Of a stretch of DNA of 64,000 nucleotides, positions 53,357-63,471 are shown in pieces. The DNA comes from Sulfurospirillaceae bacterium (GTDB lineage: Bacteria; Campylobacterota; Campylobacteria; Campylobacterales; Sulfurospirillaceae): positions 16,169-80,168 of the forward strand of contig JAQUWL010000006.1 in NCBI GenBank assembly GCA_028692875.1, given 5' to 3'. The translations under genes were made by a program, and so were the position numbers. Positions within the stretch are counted from its first letter, which is position 1; each line of letters starts with the position of its first letter. Below the pieces are notes generated by a model. It did no database searches, had not been told where the DNA came from, and saw only the letters and a program-made list of their open reading frames with translations.

Positions 53357-54366
53357 CGGTTATGATACTTCTTCAAATACCACTCAATCGTCTTAACAAT
53401 CCCGCTCTCAAAATTTTCTTCAGCTTCCCAGCCGAGTTTTGTTTCTATCTTAGTCGCATCAATGGCATAGCGTCTATCATGCCCTGCTCTATCTTCTACA
53501 AATGTTATCAATTGTTTATAGGAAGTTTCTTGTGGCACTAAACTATCCAATATCTCGCAAATTTTATGGGCGATGTAAAGATTATCTCGTTCATTGCGTC
53601 CACCGATATTGTACGTTTCGCCACTATTTCCCTCATGAAATACCAAATCAATACCTTTGCAATGGTCAAGTACATAGAGCCAATCACGGATATTTTTTCC
53701 ATCACCATAAATGGGAATTTTTTGATTATTTAAGGCTTTTCGTATGATAGTTGGAATCAGTTTTTCATCGTGCTGTTTAGGTCCATAATTGTTGGAACAA
53801 TTGGTGATAACCGTATTCATGCCATACGTATGATGATACGCCCTTACGATCATATCGCTTCCCGCTTTTGATGCTGAGTAAGGAGAATTGGGAGCATAAG
53901 GCGTGTTTTCGGTAAAAAATCCTGTTGCACCCAGTGTTCCATAAACCTCATCAGTGGAGATATGATGAAACCGACACTCTTCATAGCCTTCAAGTCTTGC
54001 AAAAGGCTTTTGCATCCAATATCTATACGCTACATCGATAAGCGTAAATGTGCCATTGACATTGGTTTCGATGAAAACGCCTGGATTTTTGATGGAGTTG
54101 TCCACATGACTCTCGGCTGCAAAATGAATAACTCCTTGTATATCGTATTTGTTAAAGAGTGATTCTACGGTATCACGATCTCTGATATCGCCTTGCACAA
54201 AAGTATAACGAGGGTGATTTTCCACTTCGCTAAGATTGTCCAAATTGCCAGCATAAGTCAATAAATCCAAATTTATCAAACGGTAATTTTCATATTTTTC
54301 CAAAAAATACGGCACAAAGTTTGAGCCGATAAATCCTGCACATCCTGTTACTAAAATATTTTTCAT
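53353..54366 (-). CDS. rmlB: dTDP-glucose 4,6-dehydratase
   Basis: Makes dTDP-4-keto-6-deoxyglucose. 337 residues: VTGCAGFIGSNFVPYFL, FAAESHVDNSIKNP, ISTDEVYGTLG (catalytic T-D-E), YSASKAGSDMIVRAYHHTYG (Tyr-x3-Lys), NNYGPKQHDEKLIP. Two bases separate it from rmlA. rmlC and rmlD are not in the window, so the product may feed another dTDP-sugar. Confidence 0.95.
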   Translation of the reverse strand: MKNILVTGCAGFIGSNFVPYFLEKYENYRLINLDLLTYAGNLDNLSEVENHPRYTFVQGDIRDRDTVESLFNKYDIQGVIHFAAESHVDNSIKNPGVFIETNVNGTFTLIDVAYRYWMQKPFARLEGYEECRFHHISTDEVYGTLGATGFFTENTPYAPNSPYSASKAGSDMIVRAYHHTYGMNTVITNCSNNYGPKQHDEKLIPTIIRKALNNQKIPIYGDGKNIRDWLYVLDHCKGIDLVFHEGNSGETYNIGGRNERDNLYIAHKICEILDSLVPQETSYKQLITFVEDRAGHDRRYAIDATKIETKLGWEAEENFESGIVKTIEWYLKKYHNR

Positions 54367-54368
54367 GC

Positions 54369-55232
54369 TTACTTCACCAAATCTTTAAGATACTGACCGT
54401 AGTTGTTTTTGCTCAGTGGTTTGGCAATTTCTAAGACACGCTCTTTATCAATCCAGCCGTAGTTATAGGCAATCTCTTCTAAACAAGCGATTTTGTAGCC
54501 TTGACGTTTTTCGATGGTTTGTACAAACATTCCCGCTTCAATTAAACTATCATGTGTTCCTGTATCAAGCCATGCAAAACCACGTCCCAATACCTCTACA
54601 TGTAAGGTGTCTCGCTTCAAATACTCCTCATTTACAGTAGTGATTTCAAGCTCTCCTCGCTCACTCGGCTTAACATTTTTAGCGATTTTTATGACGCTAT
54701 TATCGTAAAAATAAAGTCCCGTCACGGCAAAATTTGACTTGGGATTTTGAGGTTTTTCTTCGATACTAAGTACCTTTTGATTTTTATCAAACTCTACCAC
54801 GCCAAAACGCTGAGGGTCTTTGACTTGATAGCCAAAAACAACCGCACCGCTTGTCAGTTTTGCCGCATTTTGCAGCAATGGGGTAAAGCCTTGACCATAA
54901 AAAATATTATCGCCCAAAATAAGGCAAACACTATCATCTCCGATAAACTCTTCTCCAAGAATAAACGCTTGCGCCAAACCATCGGGGCTTGGTTGGATTT
55001 TATAGGAAAGTGAAATGCCCCACATGTTTCCATCACCTAAAAGCTCTTCAAACTTACCGATATCTTGCGGTGTAGAGATAACCATAATCTCACGAATCCC
55101 CGCCAACATCAACACTGAAAGCGGATAATAAATCATGGGTTTATCGTAAATAGGAAGCAGTTGTTTGCTGATGGATTTCGTAACAGGATACAGCCTAGTG
55201 CCACTACCTCCGGCTAGAATAATGCCTTTCAT
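54369..55232 (-). CDS. rmlA: Glucose-1-phosphate thymidylyltransferase
   Basis: 287 residues. [37 protein letters not shown] is the RmlA signature, ILGDNIFYG gives the metal Asp, and [11 protein letters not shown] the product-site loop. Full length, short gap to the phosphohexomutase gene. Supplies dTDP-glucose to RmlB. Confidence 0.96.
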   Translation of the reverse strand: MKGIILAGGSGTRLYPVTKSISKQLLPIYDKPMIYYPLSVLMLAGIREIMVISTPQDIGKFEELLGDGNMWGISLSYKIQPSPDGLAQAFILGEEFIGDDSVCLILGDNIFYGQGFTPLLQNAAKLTSGAVVFGYQVKDPQRFGVVEFDKNQKVLSIEEKPQNPKSNFAVTGLYFYDNSVIKIAKNVKPSERGELEITTVNEEYLKRDTLHVEVLGRGFAWLDTGTHDSLIEAGMFVQTIEKRQGYKIACLEEIAYNYGWIDKERVLEIAKPLSKNNYGQYLKDLVK

Positions 55233-55233
55233 G

Positions 55234-56604
55234 TTAATGCAACTTCGCTTTAGCTTGAACGATAATCTCGTTTAGTTTTTGCTCATATAACTTTGCATTA
55301 GCTTCACTAGTTGACTCAAAACGTGTAACCAAAACAGGCGTAGTATTGCTCGCTCGAACAAGTCCCCAACCGTCATTAAAGATAACCCTCACACCATCGA
55401 CATCGACTATCTCTTTGATGGCAGGAAAATCCGCTGGAGGATTTTTGAGAAGCTCTTTGACTTTTTCAACCAATGGAAATTTATCGTTTTCATTGGTCTC
55501 GACTTTGAGTTCTTCAGTGGAATAAACCACAGGAAGACCCGCTATCTCTTCATCCACATCGAGTCCATTTTTAACCAGTTCTATCATACGAAGCGTGGCA
55601 TAAATGGCATCATCATAGCCAAAATAACGGTCATTAAAGAAAAGATGCCCACTCACTTCTGCTGCAAAATCAGCGTTCGTTTTAGCGATCATCACTTTAA
55701 GATTGCTATGCCCTGTTTTATACATAATCGCCTTGCCACGCTTGTTGATATCATCATACATAATTTGAGAGCATTTGACCTCACCGATAACCGTAGGATT
55801 GCTCATCGCACGGGAAAATAAAATCGCCATGATGTCGCCTTTGACATTGTTTTTCTTTGTCAAAAAGGCTATTCTATCGGCATCGCCATCGTAAGCAAAA
55901 CCTAACTCAAAATCGCCCTCTAGCTCTTTTTTGATATCTTTTAGGTTTTTCTCTACCGTTGGGTCTGGGTGGTGATTTGGAAAACTTCCATCTGGCTCAG
56001 TAAACAGACCTTTACATGTAAAGCCCAAAGCTTTAAAAATATCTTGTGCAACAACCCCAGCAACGCCGTTTCCACAGTCATAGACAAACTTTTTATCAAA
56101 CCCTTTGAGGTGGTCAAACTCTTTAATGAGATAAGCGATATAACGCTCTTTGGCATTGATAAATTTTGAAGTGGTGTTATCTTCGATTTGCAACTCATAA
56201 TTTGCAAGAATTTCTCGACCCAATGCGTAAATATCTTCGCCAAAAAAAGGCTTTTTATCAATCGTGATTTTAAAACCATTGTACTCGCTAGGATTGTGTG
56301 AACCAGTTATCATGATAGAAGCATTTGGCGTGATGCCATCGAAGTTTTGAAAGTTACTAAAGTAGTTGACTGGCGTTGCGACAAGCCCCATGTTGAGGAC
56401 AGAACATCCTGCTTTATTTAAACCACTTGTCAGATACTCACACAAAATCGGGGAGTGACTACGTGCGTCATAACCGATAGCAACAAAATCTCCAATTTTC
56501 TTTACATGTAAGCCTAAAAAATAGCCAATAAGTTTTGTCATCTGCTCATCTAGCTCTTTTTTATAAATGCCTCTGATGTCATACTCTCTAAAAATCGTTT
56601 TCAC
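55234..56604 (-). CDS. Phosphomannomutase/phosphoglucomutase
   Basis: 456 residues of the alpha-D-phosphohexomutase family (ManB/AlgC). [13 protein letters not shown] at the start, phosphoserine loop [13 protein letters not shown], metal loop [10 protein letters not shown] (D-x-D-x-D), sugar loop EVSGHLFF, and phosphate loop [17 protein letters not shown] start with AAGGAG 8 bases upstream. Supplies glucose-1-P (for RmlA, RfbF) and possibly mannose-1-P; glucosamine-P mutase activity for PtmE is conceivable but unproved. Confidence 0.92.
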   Translation of the reverse strand: MKTIFREYDIRGIYKKELDEQMTKLIGYFLGLHVKKIGDFVAIGYDARSHSPILCEYLTSGLNKAGCSVLNMGLVATPVNYFSNFQNFDGITPNASIMITGSHNPSEYNGFKITIDKKPFFGEDIYALGREILANYELQIEDNTTSKFINAKERYIAYLIKEFDHLKGFDKKFVYDCGNGVAGVVAQDIFKALGFTCKGLFTEPDGSFPNHHPDPTVEKNLKDIKKELEGDFELGFAYDGDADRIAFLTKKNNVKGDIMAILFSRAMSNPTVIGEVKCSQIMYDDINKRGKAIMYKTGHSNLKVMIAKTNADFAAEVSGHLFFNDRYFGYDDAIYATLRMIELVKNGLDVDEEIAGLPVVYSTEELKVETNENDKFPLVEKVKELLKNPPADFPAIKEIVDVDGVRVIFNDGWGLVRASNTTPVLVTRFESTSEANAKLYEQKLNEIIVQAKAKLH

Positions 56605-56606
56605 GT

Positions 56607-57392
56607 TTAATTCTCCTTGTACAATTCTTCTTCAATAGCGATTCCAAAGACATCCGTGTAGGATTTTTCAGCTCGTAAATTTTCCTGCATTGTAGCTAAA
56701 GCACGTTTATAATCCTCTATAATAAGATTGCCTTTAAGCAGTTCGTGCTTTAAAAACAGCCAATAAGTATTGAGCACATCACTCTCACAATACTCTTTGA
56801 TTTTCTCGATCTCTCCTGCATAAAAAAGCTCCATCACTTGATCGCCACTTACGTCATATTTGCCAGGAAGTCCCGCCATTGAACAGACATGGTCTAGCTT
56901 CATTCCTCGCACCGCACCAAATTCGCATAGCTGATCCATCAAGTCGATATGAAACTTGTCACTGTACCTTGCACGGTAGTTTTCCCATTTATTTTTACCG
57001 TTTTCTTTGTTATCACTCTCAAAATAAGCACTACATGTAAGGTTATATCGAAGTGCTCGAAGCATTAAAAGAGGCATATCAAAACTGCGTCCGTTAAAAC
57101 TTACAAGTTTTGGACTTTTTTTGTCGATAAATCCTAAAAAATTTTTAATCATCTCAAACTCATTTTTACCCTCAATGCTACTCACTTTGCGAAAAATCCC
57201 AAATTCATCGGCAATAACAGCCGAAATGGCAACGATTTTATGAAAACTCAAAGGCAAAAAACTACTACCATTTTTCGCCTCTTGTTCGCTCATCGCCAAA
57301 AGTGAAACCTCTTTGTCCTCGCCTTCGTAAGCAAAAACATCTCTTATAACTTCAGCATCTGGTATGGTTTCGATATCAAATACGCAAATCAT
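56607..57392 (-). CDS. PolB-like 3'-5' exonuclease
   Basis: 261 residues. CVFDIETIPD carries the first D-x-E of the DEDD exonuclease fold, LVSFNGRSFDMPLL the second motif, YCESDVLNTYWLFL the third. Predicted 3'-5' exonuclease related to the exonuclease domain of family B polymerases, found as a stand-alone protein. First gene of the leftward operon next to the divergent promoter region; role in a sugar operon unclear, probably DNA maintenance. Confidence 0.88.
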   Translation of the reverse strand: MICVFDIETIPDAEVIRDVFAYEGEDKEVSLLAMSEQEAKNGSSFLPLSFHKIVAISAVIADEFGIFRKVSSIEGKNEFEMIKNFLGFIDKKSPKLVSFNGRSFDMPLLMLRALRYNLTCSAYFESDNKENGKNKWENYRARYSDKFHIDLMDQLCEFGAVRGMKLDHVCSMAGLPGKYDVSGDQVMELFYAGEIEKIKEYCESDVLNTYWLFLKHELLKGNLIIEDYKRALATMQENLRAEKSYTDVFGIAIEEELYKEN

Positions 57393-57455
57393 TTGTCAAC
57401 CTTTAAGTCGCATTTTGTTAAAATTTTATCTTAAATAATTTATGAAAGTGATTAG
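57393..57455. promoter_or_regulatory. Divergent promoter region
   Basis: 63 bases between start codons of oppositely oriented operons. Leftward: TAAAAT-like box (within GATAAAATTTT) and AAAGG before the exonuclease ATG. Rightward: TAAAATTTTATCTTAAATAAT gives several -10-like boxes, then GAAAGTG before the lpxL ATG. The only place in the window where transcription must start in both directions. Confidence 0.6.
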
Positions 57456-58340
57456 ATGAAAGACTTTTGGGAGTATTTTGCTATTCGTTGTGTTTTACTT
57501 TTTACAAGATTTATACCAAAAAGTCTTGTGTACAATTTTTGCAAATTAGTGGCAAAAATATTTTTTAAATACAATAAAAGAAGAAGCTCCTTAACACTTA
57601 AAAATATTCGCTTGGCCTATCCCGAAAAAAATGACGATGAAGTTTTATTTTTAGCAAAAAAAAGTTACGAAAGCATTGCTATAACACTAGCGGAAATATT
57701 GCTTATGCTAACCGACAGAATAGATTTTGATGCGATGGTTGAAAACACTCAAGAAGCACTTGAGCAAATAGCACAACACATCAACAAACCGCAAGGCACA
57801 ATCATTTTAACAGCTCATTTTTCAAACTGGGAGTTGGCGGCTCATTTTTTAGCAAAAAATGGATATCCGATGGTAGGTATAGGCAGAAGGGGGAACAACA
57901 AGTTTATCGAAGAGAGGCTCACAGCACCTTTTAGAGCCAAATATGGAAACCAGATGATATACAAAGACTCTGCTGGAACAAAAATGATAAAATGTCTTAA
58001 AAGTGGCGGACAATTGGGGATTTTAGCAGACCAAAAAGCAAGTGGCGTCAGTAGTATAAAGGTAAAATTTTTCAATCAAGAAGCCGACACATTTAACTCC
58101 GTGGCTGTACTAAAACTAAAATACAACCCAACAATATTGCCGATTTTTGTAGCGAGACAGCCAAGCGGAAAATACAAAATCATCATCAAAGAGCCTATTT
58201 CTTACACCGCCGAAGAGCTTAATGATGAGAAAGAGCGTATTGAGAAAATGACCCAAAAATACAATGACGTTATCGAAGAGGCTATAAGAGCTTATCCAGA
58301 GCAGTGGTTTTGGATGCACAACAGATGGAGAATCCAATGA
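57456..58340 (+). CDS. lpxL: Lipid A acyltransferase (LpxL/HtrB family)
   Basis: Adds a secondary acyl chain to lipid A at the inner membrane. 294 residues with an N-terminal membrane helix near 8-25; HFSNWE at 121-126 is the catalytic H-x4-E, YGNQMIYKD and GILADQKASG are family blocks, EQWFWMHNRW the C-terminal signature. First gene of the rightward operon. Confidence 0.92.
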   Translation: MKDFWEYFAIRCVLLFTRFIPKSLVYNFCKLVAKIFFKYNKRRSSLTLKNIRLAYPEKNDDEVLFLAKKSYESIAITLAEILLMLTDRIDFDAMVENTQEALEQIAQHINKPQGTIILTAHFSNWELAAHFLAKNGYPMVGIGRRGNNKFIEERLTAPFRAKYGNQMIYKDSAGTKMIKCLKSGGQLGILADQKASGVSSIKVKFFNQEADTFNSVAVLKLKYNPTILPIFVARQPSGKYKIIIKEPISYTAEELNDEKERIEKMTQKYNDVIEEAIRAYPEQWFWMHNRWRIQ

Positions 58341-59203
58341 ATTTGCTTATCATCAGTGACGGCAGAGCAGGACATCTAAATCAATCTATCGCTTATGCAA
58401 AACACCATAAAGCCACTTATGAGATAATAAAAGTAAAATTTAGCAATAAATTTTTAAAGGCTCTTTCGTATATTTTTGATTTTTTATACTGTTATACAAA
58501 GATTATATTTAGTGCTGAAAAACCATCTTCTAGCACATATGACGGGGTTGTCTCAACTGGCTCAAACACCTACTATGCCAACAAAACTTTTGCAAAAATT
58601 TACAAAACCAAATCTATCTCAATGATGCTTCCAAAGGGATATCGCTACGATTTTGATACCATTTTTGCCCAATCTCACGACAATCCACCAGCAAAAGAGA
58701 ACATTACCATTTTGCCAATCAATTTTAGTTTTGTGGAGCCCAAAGGACTTTTTTCTCCATCCAAAAAATCAGTCGGCATTATCATTGGAGGCAATAATTC
58801 GTACTTTAAAATGCACAAAGAGCTTCTAAAAGACCAGCTGGATTTTATATTCGAGCATTTTAAAGAGTATGAGATTGCGCTCACAACTTCGCCTCGCACA
58901 CCTCAAGAGATTGAACAGATGATAGAAAATTACAATTTTGACTATAGCGTTATTTATTCAAAAAATAAAGCAAATCCTATTGCTGATTTTCTACATCATT
59001 GTGAGGTTATTTTTATCACAATGGACTCTACTTCAATGATAAGCGAAGCCCTAAGTTACGGCAATTCATACGTGGAGATACTGCCACTAAATCCAAACAA
59101 ACGCAATAAATTTTATATAATGGTTTCACAGCTTGAAGAAGAGGATTTTTTGCATATTTTTGATGGCAAGCTCGGATACAAAAATAAAAAGATAGCCCTA
59201 TGA
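58337..59203 (+). CDS. ELM1-family putative glycosyltransferase
   Basis: 288 residues from the ATG at 58337, which overlaps the lpxL stop (ATGA). LLIISDGRAGHLNQSIAYA and SLDRTP-like region (here TSPRTPQEIEQMI) and FITMDSTSMISEALSYGNSYVEILPL match the ELM1/DUF1022 family, predicted GT-B proteins of unknown substrate. Its position between lpxL and two GT4 genes suggests addition of a sugar to lipid A core. Confidence 0.75.
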   Translation: MNLLIISDGRAGHLNQSIAYAKHHKATYEIIKVKFSNKFLKALSYIFDFLYCYTKIIFSAEKPSSSTYDGVVSTGSNTYYANKTFAKIYKTKSISMMLPKGYRYDFDTIFAQSHDNPPAKENITILPINFSFVEPKGLFSPSKKSVGIIIGGNNSYFKMHKELLKDQLDFIFEHFKEYEIALTTSPRTPQEIEQMIENYNFDYSVIYSKNKANPIADFLHHCEVIFITMDSTSMISEALSYGNSYVEILPLNPNKRNKFYIMVSQLEEEDFLHIFDGKLGYKNKKIAL

Positions 59204-60288
59204 AAATAGTCCAACTTCTGCCAGAGCTAAACGAAGGTGGCGTGGAGCGAGGAGTGGTTGAGCTTTCACGAGAACTCGTAAAAAGAGGTTTGCAAAGCGT
59301 AGTTATAAGCAATGGCGGAAAATTAATAACTCAACTTGAGAGTGACGGAGCCTTACATGTAAGGCTTGATGTGTGCTCTAAAAACATCCTCACCGCACCA
59401 TGGCGTATCTTTAAACTATATCGAACACTAAAATCACTTAAGCCAGACATCCTACATGTAAGAAGCAGAGTTCCTGCGTGGATGGTCTTTTTTGCCAATG
59501 CGTTTTTACATATTCCTCTTATTTCAACGGTACATGGTTTTAACGGTGTGAGCTTTTACAGTCGTATTATGACGCACTCAAGCCATGTGATTTGTGTGAG
59601 TAATGCCATTAAAACTTATATCCAGAAACATTACAATACGTCAGAATCAAAAATAACTGTTATACCACGTGGTGTGGATTTGGAAAAATTTAATCCAAAC
59701 CATCTTGATAAAATCTTTATGGATGAGTTTATCAGTCAATTTAGCTTGCAAGGAAAATGGGTCGTTTCAACCATTGGCAGAATCACACAACTCAAGGATT
59801 TAGAAACTTTTATAAAAGCAATTGCTATACTAAAAAAAGATTTTCCAAATATCGTGGGACTTGTCGTCGGTGGTGTCAGAGAAGACAAGCAAAAATACTT
59901 TGAGTCGCTCCAAACGCTTGTTGAATCTTTACATGTAAAAGAGCAGATACTTTTTTGCGGAAGTACTGACAAAGTTGCTGAAGTGTATGCGCTGAGTGAT
60001 ATTGTTGTTAGTAGTTCCAAAAAACCAGAAAGTTTTGGAAGAAGTGTAGCTGAAGCGATTGCGTTAAATACACCGGTTGTTGCAACCAATCATGGCGGTG
60101 TTTTAGATATCATCATGGATGGCGAAAATGGCTATTTTACTGCGATTGGAGATGAAGTCGATTTGGCAAAAAATATTGCAAAAGCAAAAATCTTGAGATT
60201 TGATGGGTACAATTATATCAAAGAAAATTTTTCCCTGGAAAAGATGATGAATAGCACAATTGGAATTTATAAAGGGCTTGGTAAATAA
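59200..60288 (+). CDS. GT4 glycosyltransferase
   Basis: 362 residues. LLPELNEGGVERGVVELSRELVKRG is the N-terminal loop of GT4 LPS/core transferases, STIGRITQLKDLETFIKAIAIL and SSKKPESFGRSVAEAIALNTPVVAT (E-x7-E) the donor site. ATGA overlap with the ELM1-family gene. Three TACATGTA sites lie inside. Probable LPS core or O-chain transferase. Confidence 0.88.
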   Translation: MKIVQLLPELNEGGVERGVVELSRELVKRGLQSVVISNGGKLITQLESDGALHVRLDVCSKNILTAPWRIFKLYRTLKSLKPDILHVRSRVPAWMVFFANAFLHIPLISTVHGFNGVSFYSRIMTHSSHVICVSNAIKTYIQKHYNTSESKITVIPRGVDLEKFNPNHLDKIFMDEFISQFSLQGKWVVSTIGRITQLKDLETFIKAIAILKKDFPNIVGLVVGGVREDKQKYFESLQTLVESLHVKEQILFCGSTDKVAEVYALSDIVVSSSKKPESFGRSVAEAIALNTPVVATNHGGVLDIIMDGENGYFTAIGDEVDLAKNIAKAKILRFDGYNYIKENFSLEKMMNSTIGIYKGLGK

Positions 60289-61379
60289 TGCATATTTTGA
60301 TGGTTTCGTTAGATTTTTTACCAACCGTTGGTGGTATCACGGCACATGTTTATGAACTTTCTTTAGCCCTCATTCAAAATGGTTGCAAAGTAAGTATTGT
60401 CACACGAAAAACACCTCAGGCAAACAATGCATTTGATACGGTTGATGGCATTGATGTGTACCGTATGGATTTACGTTTTTTTGGTGCCACTTATGGCTTG
60501 CAAATCAACAACCTTATCAAGCAAAAACTACCCATCATCAAGCCGGACATTATCCATATTCATGGTATGCGCCCGTTAGAATTTTATACTATCAAAGGTA
60601 TTCCGCTTGTCTATACAAACCACACTTCGGGTTATCTCAAAAGAATTCAAAAAGGCGGATACAGAATCGCGTTGCTCAAAAGACTTTTTCAAAAACCTTC
60701 CTTATTTTTAGCCCCTAGCAAAGAGCTTTTAGATGTCCCTTTTGCCATATCTGCCAAAAAAGTTTATATCCCCAATGGCGTGATAAGTTCAAAGCTGGCA
60801 CGAAACGAAAGCGCTAGACAACAAGTGCGTGCTTCTTTGGGGTTGAATGATGACGATATTTTAGCTATTGTTACAAGGCGTTTGGTCGAAAAAAATGGCG
60901 TTAAGTATCTTTCTTTAGCCACAAAATGTATTCAAAATCCTCACCTAAAACTGCTTATTATCGGCGATGGCGAAGAATTTAACGAGATTAAAACCAACCT
61001 AGAAACCTATTTTAAAGATAGGTTTTTTATGATGGGAGCAAAAAAACATCACGAAATTATAGGCTATTATAGTGCATCAGATTTTTCTATTTTGCCATCT
61101 CTTATGGAAGCAACTAGCATTAGTGGGCTTGAAGCTATGGGCGCTTCTCTTCCTTTGGTGGGAACACGAGTTGGTGGTATTCCTGAGCTTATCATGGAGG
61201 GCGTCAATGGCTATCTTTGTGAACCCAAAAATCCACTAGATTTAGCACACAAGATTGATAAACTTCTTTTGGAAAATTTTAAGGCTATGGGAGAAAAATC
61301 ACTAGAAATAGTCAAAAAAGATTTTGATTGGGATGTGATTGCTAAAGCCACACTTAATGAATATGAAGAGCTCTTATGA
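60288..61379 (+). CDS. GT4 glycosyltransferase
   Basis: 363 residues, [93 protein letters not shown] (E-x7-E). Overlaps the previous stop by one base and the next start by four. Resembles HexNAc/hexose core transferases; acceptor not deducible. Confidence 0.88.
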   Translation: MHILMVSLDFLPTVGGITAHVYELSLALIQNGCKVSIVTRKTPQANNAFDTVDGIDVYRMDLRFFGATYGLQINNLIKQKLPIIKPDIIHIHGMRPLEFYTIKGIPLVYTNHTSGYLKRIQKGGYRIALLKRLFQKPSLFLAPSKELLDVPFAISAKKVYIPNGVISSKLARNESARQQVRASLGLNDDDILAIVTRRLVEKNGVKYLSLATKCIQNPHLKLLIIGDGEEFNEIKTNLETYFKDRFFMMGAKKHHEIIGYYSASDFSILPSLMEATSISGLEAMGASLPLVGTRVGGIPELIMEGVNGYLCEPKNPLDLAHKIDKLLLENFKAMGEKSLEIVKKDFDWDVIAKATLNEYEELL

Positions 61380-62503
61380 AAAAAATCCTTATTGTGTTTG
61401 GAACCCGCCCAGAAGCCATTAAAATGGCACCTTTGGTAAAAGAGTTTCAAAAATATCCTCAACACTTTGAAACCAAAGTATGTGTTAGTGCACAACATCG
61501 CCTTATGCTTGATCAGGTATTGAGCCTTTTTGACATTGTGCCTGATTTTGACCTAGATGTGATGAAACCAAATCAAGACTTATACGATATAACCTCTAAT
61601 GTTCTGTTGGGGCTCAAAGATGTTTTGAGTGATTTTCAGCCAGACACCCTTTTCGTACATGGAGATACCACCACAACGTTTAGTGCTTCCCTCGCAGGGT
61701 ATTATCAAAAAATAGATATTGCCCATGTTGAAGCCGGACTTAGAACACACAATATCTATTCTCCATGGCCAGAAGAAGCCAATAGAAAATTAACCAGTGC
61801 TTTAGCCAAATACCATTTTGCCCCAACGCTCGAGTCAAAAGAAAATCTACTCAAAGAAAATGTTGATGCAGAGAATATCTTAGTAACAGGGAACACCGTC
61901 ATTGATGCCCTTTTCATCACTATCGAAAAAATACACTCTGATAAAACGCTCAAACAAAAGTTAATCGACCAACTTAACTTGACCTTTGATATTGAAAATT
62001 CAAAGTTTATCCTTGTCACGGGACATCGAAGAGAAAATTTTGGGCAAGGCTTTATCAATATTTGTGAAGCCCTCAAAGAAATAGTCACAAAAAATCCATC
62101 CATCAACATCATCTATCCCGTACATCTCAACCCAAATGTACGAGAACCCGTCCTTGCCATACTCTCAGATGTCGATACTATTCATCTTATAGAGCCTCAA
62201 CAATATGAAGCATTTGTCTTTCTGATGAGTAGTGCTCATATTATTTTAACGGATTCGGGAGGAGTGCAAGAAGAAGCACCCAGTCTTGGAAAACCTGTCC
62301 TTGTCATGAGAGAAACCACAGAACGCCCCGAGGCATTAAGTGCTGGAACAGTGAAACTTGTCGGTACGGATAAAGAAAAGATTATCCATGAAATTCAGCT
62401 TCTACTTGACTCGGATGAGGCGTACTCAACTATGAGTAAAGCCCACAATCCTTATGGCAATGGTGGTTCATGTGAAAAAATAGTCAAGTTTATGATGCCA
62501 TGA
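61376..62503 (+). CDS. wecB: Non-hydrolysing UDP-GlcNAc 2-epimerase
   Basis: Interconverts UDP-GlcNAc and UDP-ManNAc. 375 residues: [110 protein letters not shown], all diagnostic of WecB and separating it from hydrolysing NeuC/LegG enzymes. Full length. Confidence 0.96.
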   Translation: MKKILIVFGTRPEAIKMAPLVKEFQKYPQHFETKVCVSAQHRLMLDQVLSLFDIVPDFDLDVMKPNQDLYDITSNVLLGLKDVLSDFQPDTLFVHGDTTTTFSASLAGYYQKIDIAHVEAGLRTHNIYSPWPEEANRKLTSALAKYHFAPTLESKENLLKENVDAENILVTGNTVIDALFITIEKIHSDKTLKQKLIDQLNLTFDIENSKFILVTGHRRENFGQGFINICEALKEIVTKNPSINIIYPVHLNPNVREPVLAILSDVDTIHLIEPQQYEAFVFLMSSAHIILTDSGGVQEEAPSLGKPVLVMRETTERPEALSAGTVKLVGTDKEKIIHEIQLLLDSDEAYSTMSKAHNPYGNGGSCEKIVKFMMP

Positions 62504-63471
62504 AAATTCTCATCATACGATTTACGGCACTTGGTGATTTGGTCACATTGGAGCCAACATTTAGAGCATTTAAACACTTTTTTAAAGATGCGAACATTAC
62601 TTTACTAACCTCTTCTTTAGGAAAAGGGCTCTATGAAGACAGTGACTATTTTGATGACTTTGTGGTTCATAAAAACTTTTGGGCTACTGTTAAAAAACTT
62701 AAAAAAACGCACTTTGATATAGTCATCAATCTTCAATGCAATAAGCCATCACACTACATCAATCTGTTTTTACATAAAGACAAAACCATCAATAAATCCT
62801 TCAATCTTTTACAAAAAATTTTCCATATCAAGACCCATTCCAAAAATATCCAAGAGATGCTTTTATGTGCCGATATTGAACAAAGTGCTATCAAAACCTA
62901 CTTTGAGAGTAAAGACAGTATCACTATTTCCCTTCCTACATGTAAGGATAAAGAGACCTCAAAGAGACCTTGTATTGCACTTTCCACAGGCAGTAGCGAA
63001 AGATGGAAAAGCAAACAATGGGGCATTGAAAACTATAGTGAACTTATACAAAAACTCTCCAAAAAGGGAATAGAAATCACACTTGTGGGCTCAAAATTGG
63101 AATTAGAAGATGCAAGGCATATCGTCACACAAGTGCCATCTGTTATCAATTTAGTAAACCAAACCTCATTAAGTGAACTGAAAAATATCTTAAATTCTGT
63201 AGATTTATACATAGGAAATGATAGCGGACCAACGCATATTGCCGCCGGAGTAGCTACAGATACGCTCACCATTTTTGGACCAACCGATATCAAACATTGC
63301 CCTGCTTTTGAAAAATACAATGGAAAACATTTATATATCAAACCCGACTCGAGCATTTTGTGTCATCCTTGCTACAAAGGCATTTGTCCCACAAAACATG
63401 AATGTATGAAAAACATAAGTGTCTATACTGTTTTCAATACGATTATAAAATATCTAGAGAGCAAAAAATGA
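62500..63471 (+). CDS. GT9 (heptosyltransferase-like) glycosyltransferase
   Basis: 323 residues: [96 protein letters not shown] are the ADP-heptose:LPS heptosyltransferase blocks. The cysteine-rich end [15 protein letters not shown] is common in this family. Adds heptose (or another sugar) to the LPS core. One TACATGTA. Confidence 0.9.
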   Translation: MKILIIRFTALGDLVTLEPTFRAFKHFFKDANITLLTSSLGKGLYEDSDYFDDFVVHKNFWATVKKLKKTHFDIVINLQCNKPSHYINLFLHKDKTINKSFNLLQKIFHIKTHSKNIQEMLLCADIEQSAIKTYFESKDSITISLPTCKDKETSKRPCIALSTGSSERWKSKQWGIENYSELIQKLSKKGIEITLVGSKLELEDARHIVTQVPSVINLVNQTSLSELKNILNSVDLYIGNDSGPTHIAAGVATDTLTIFGPTDIKHCPAFEKYNGKHLYIKPDSSILCHPCYKGICPTKHECMKNISVYTVFNTIIKYLESKK

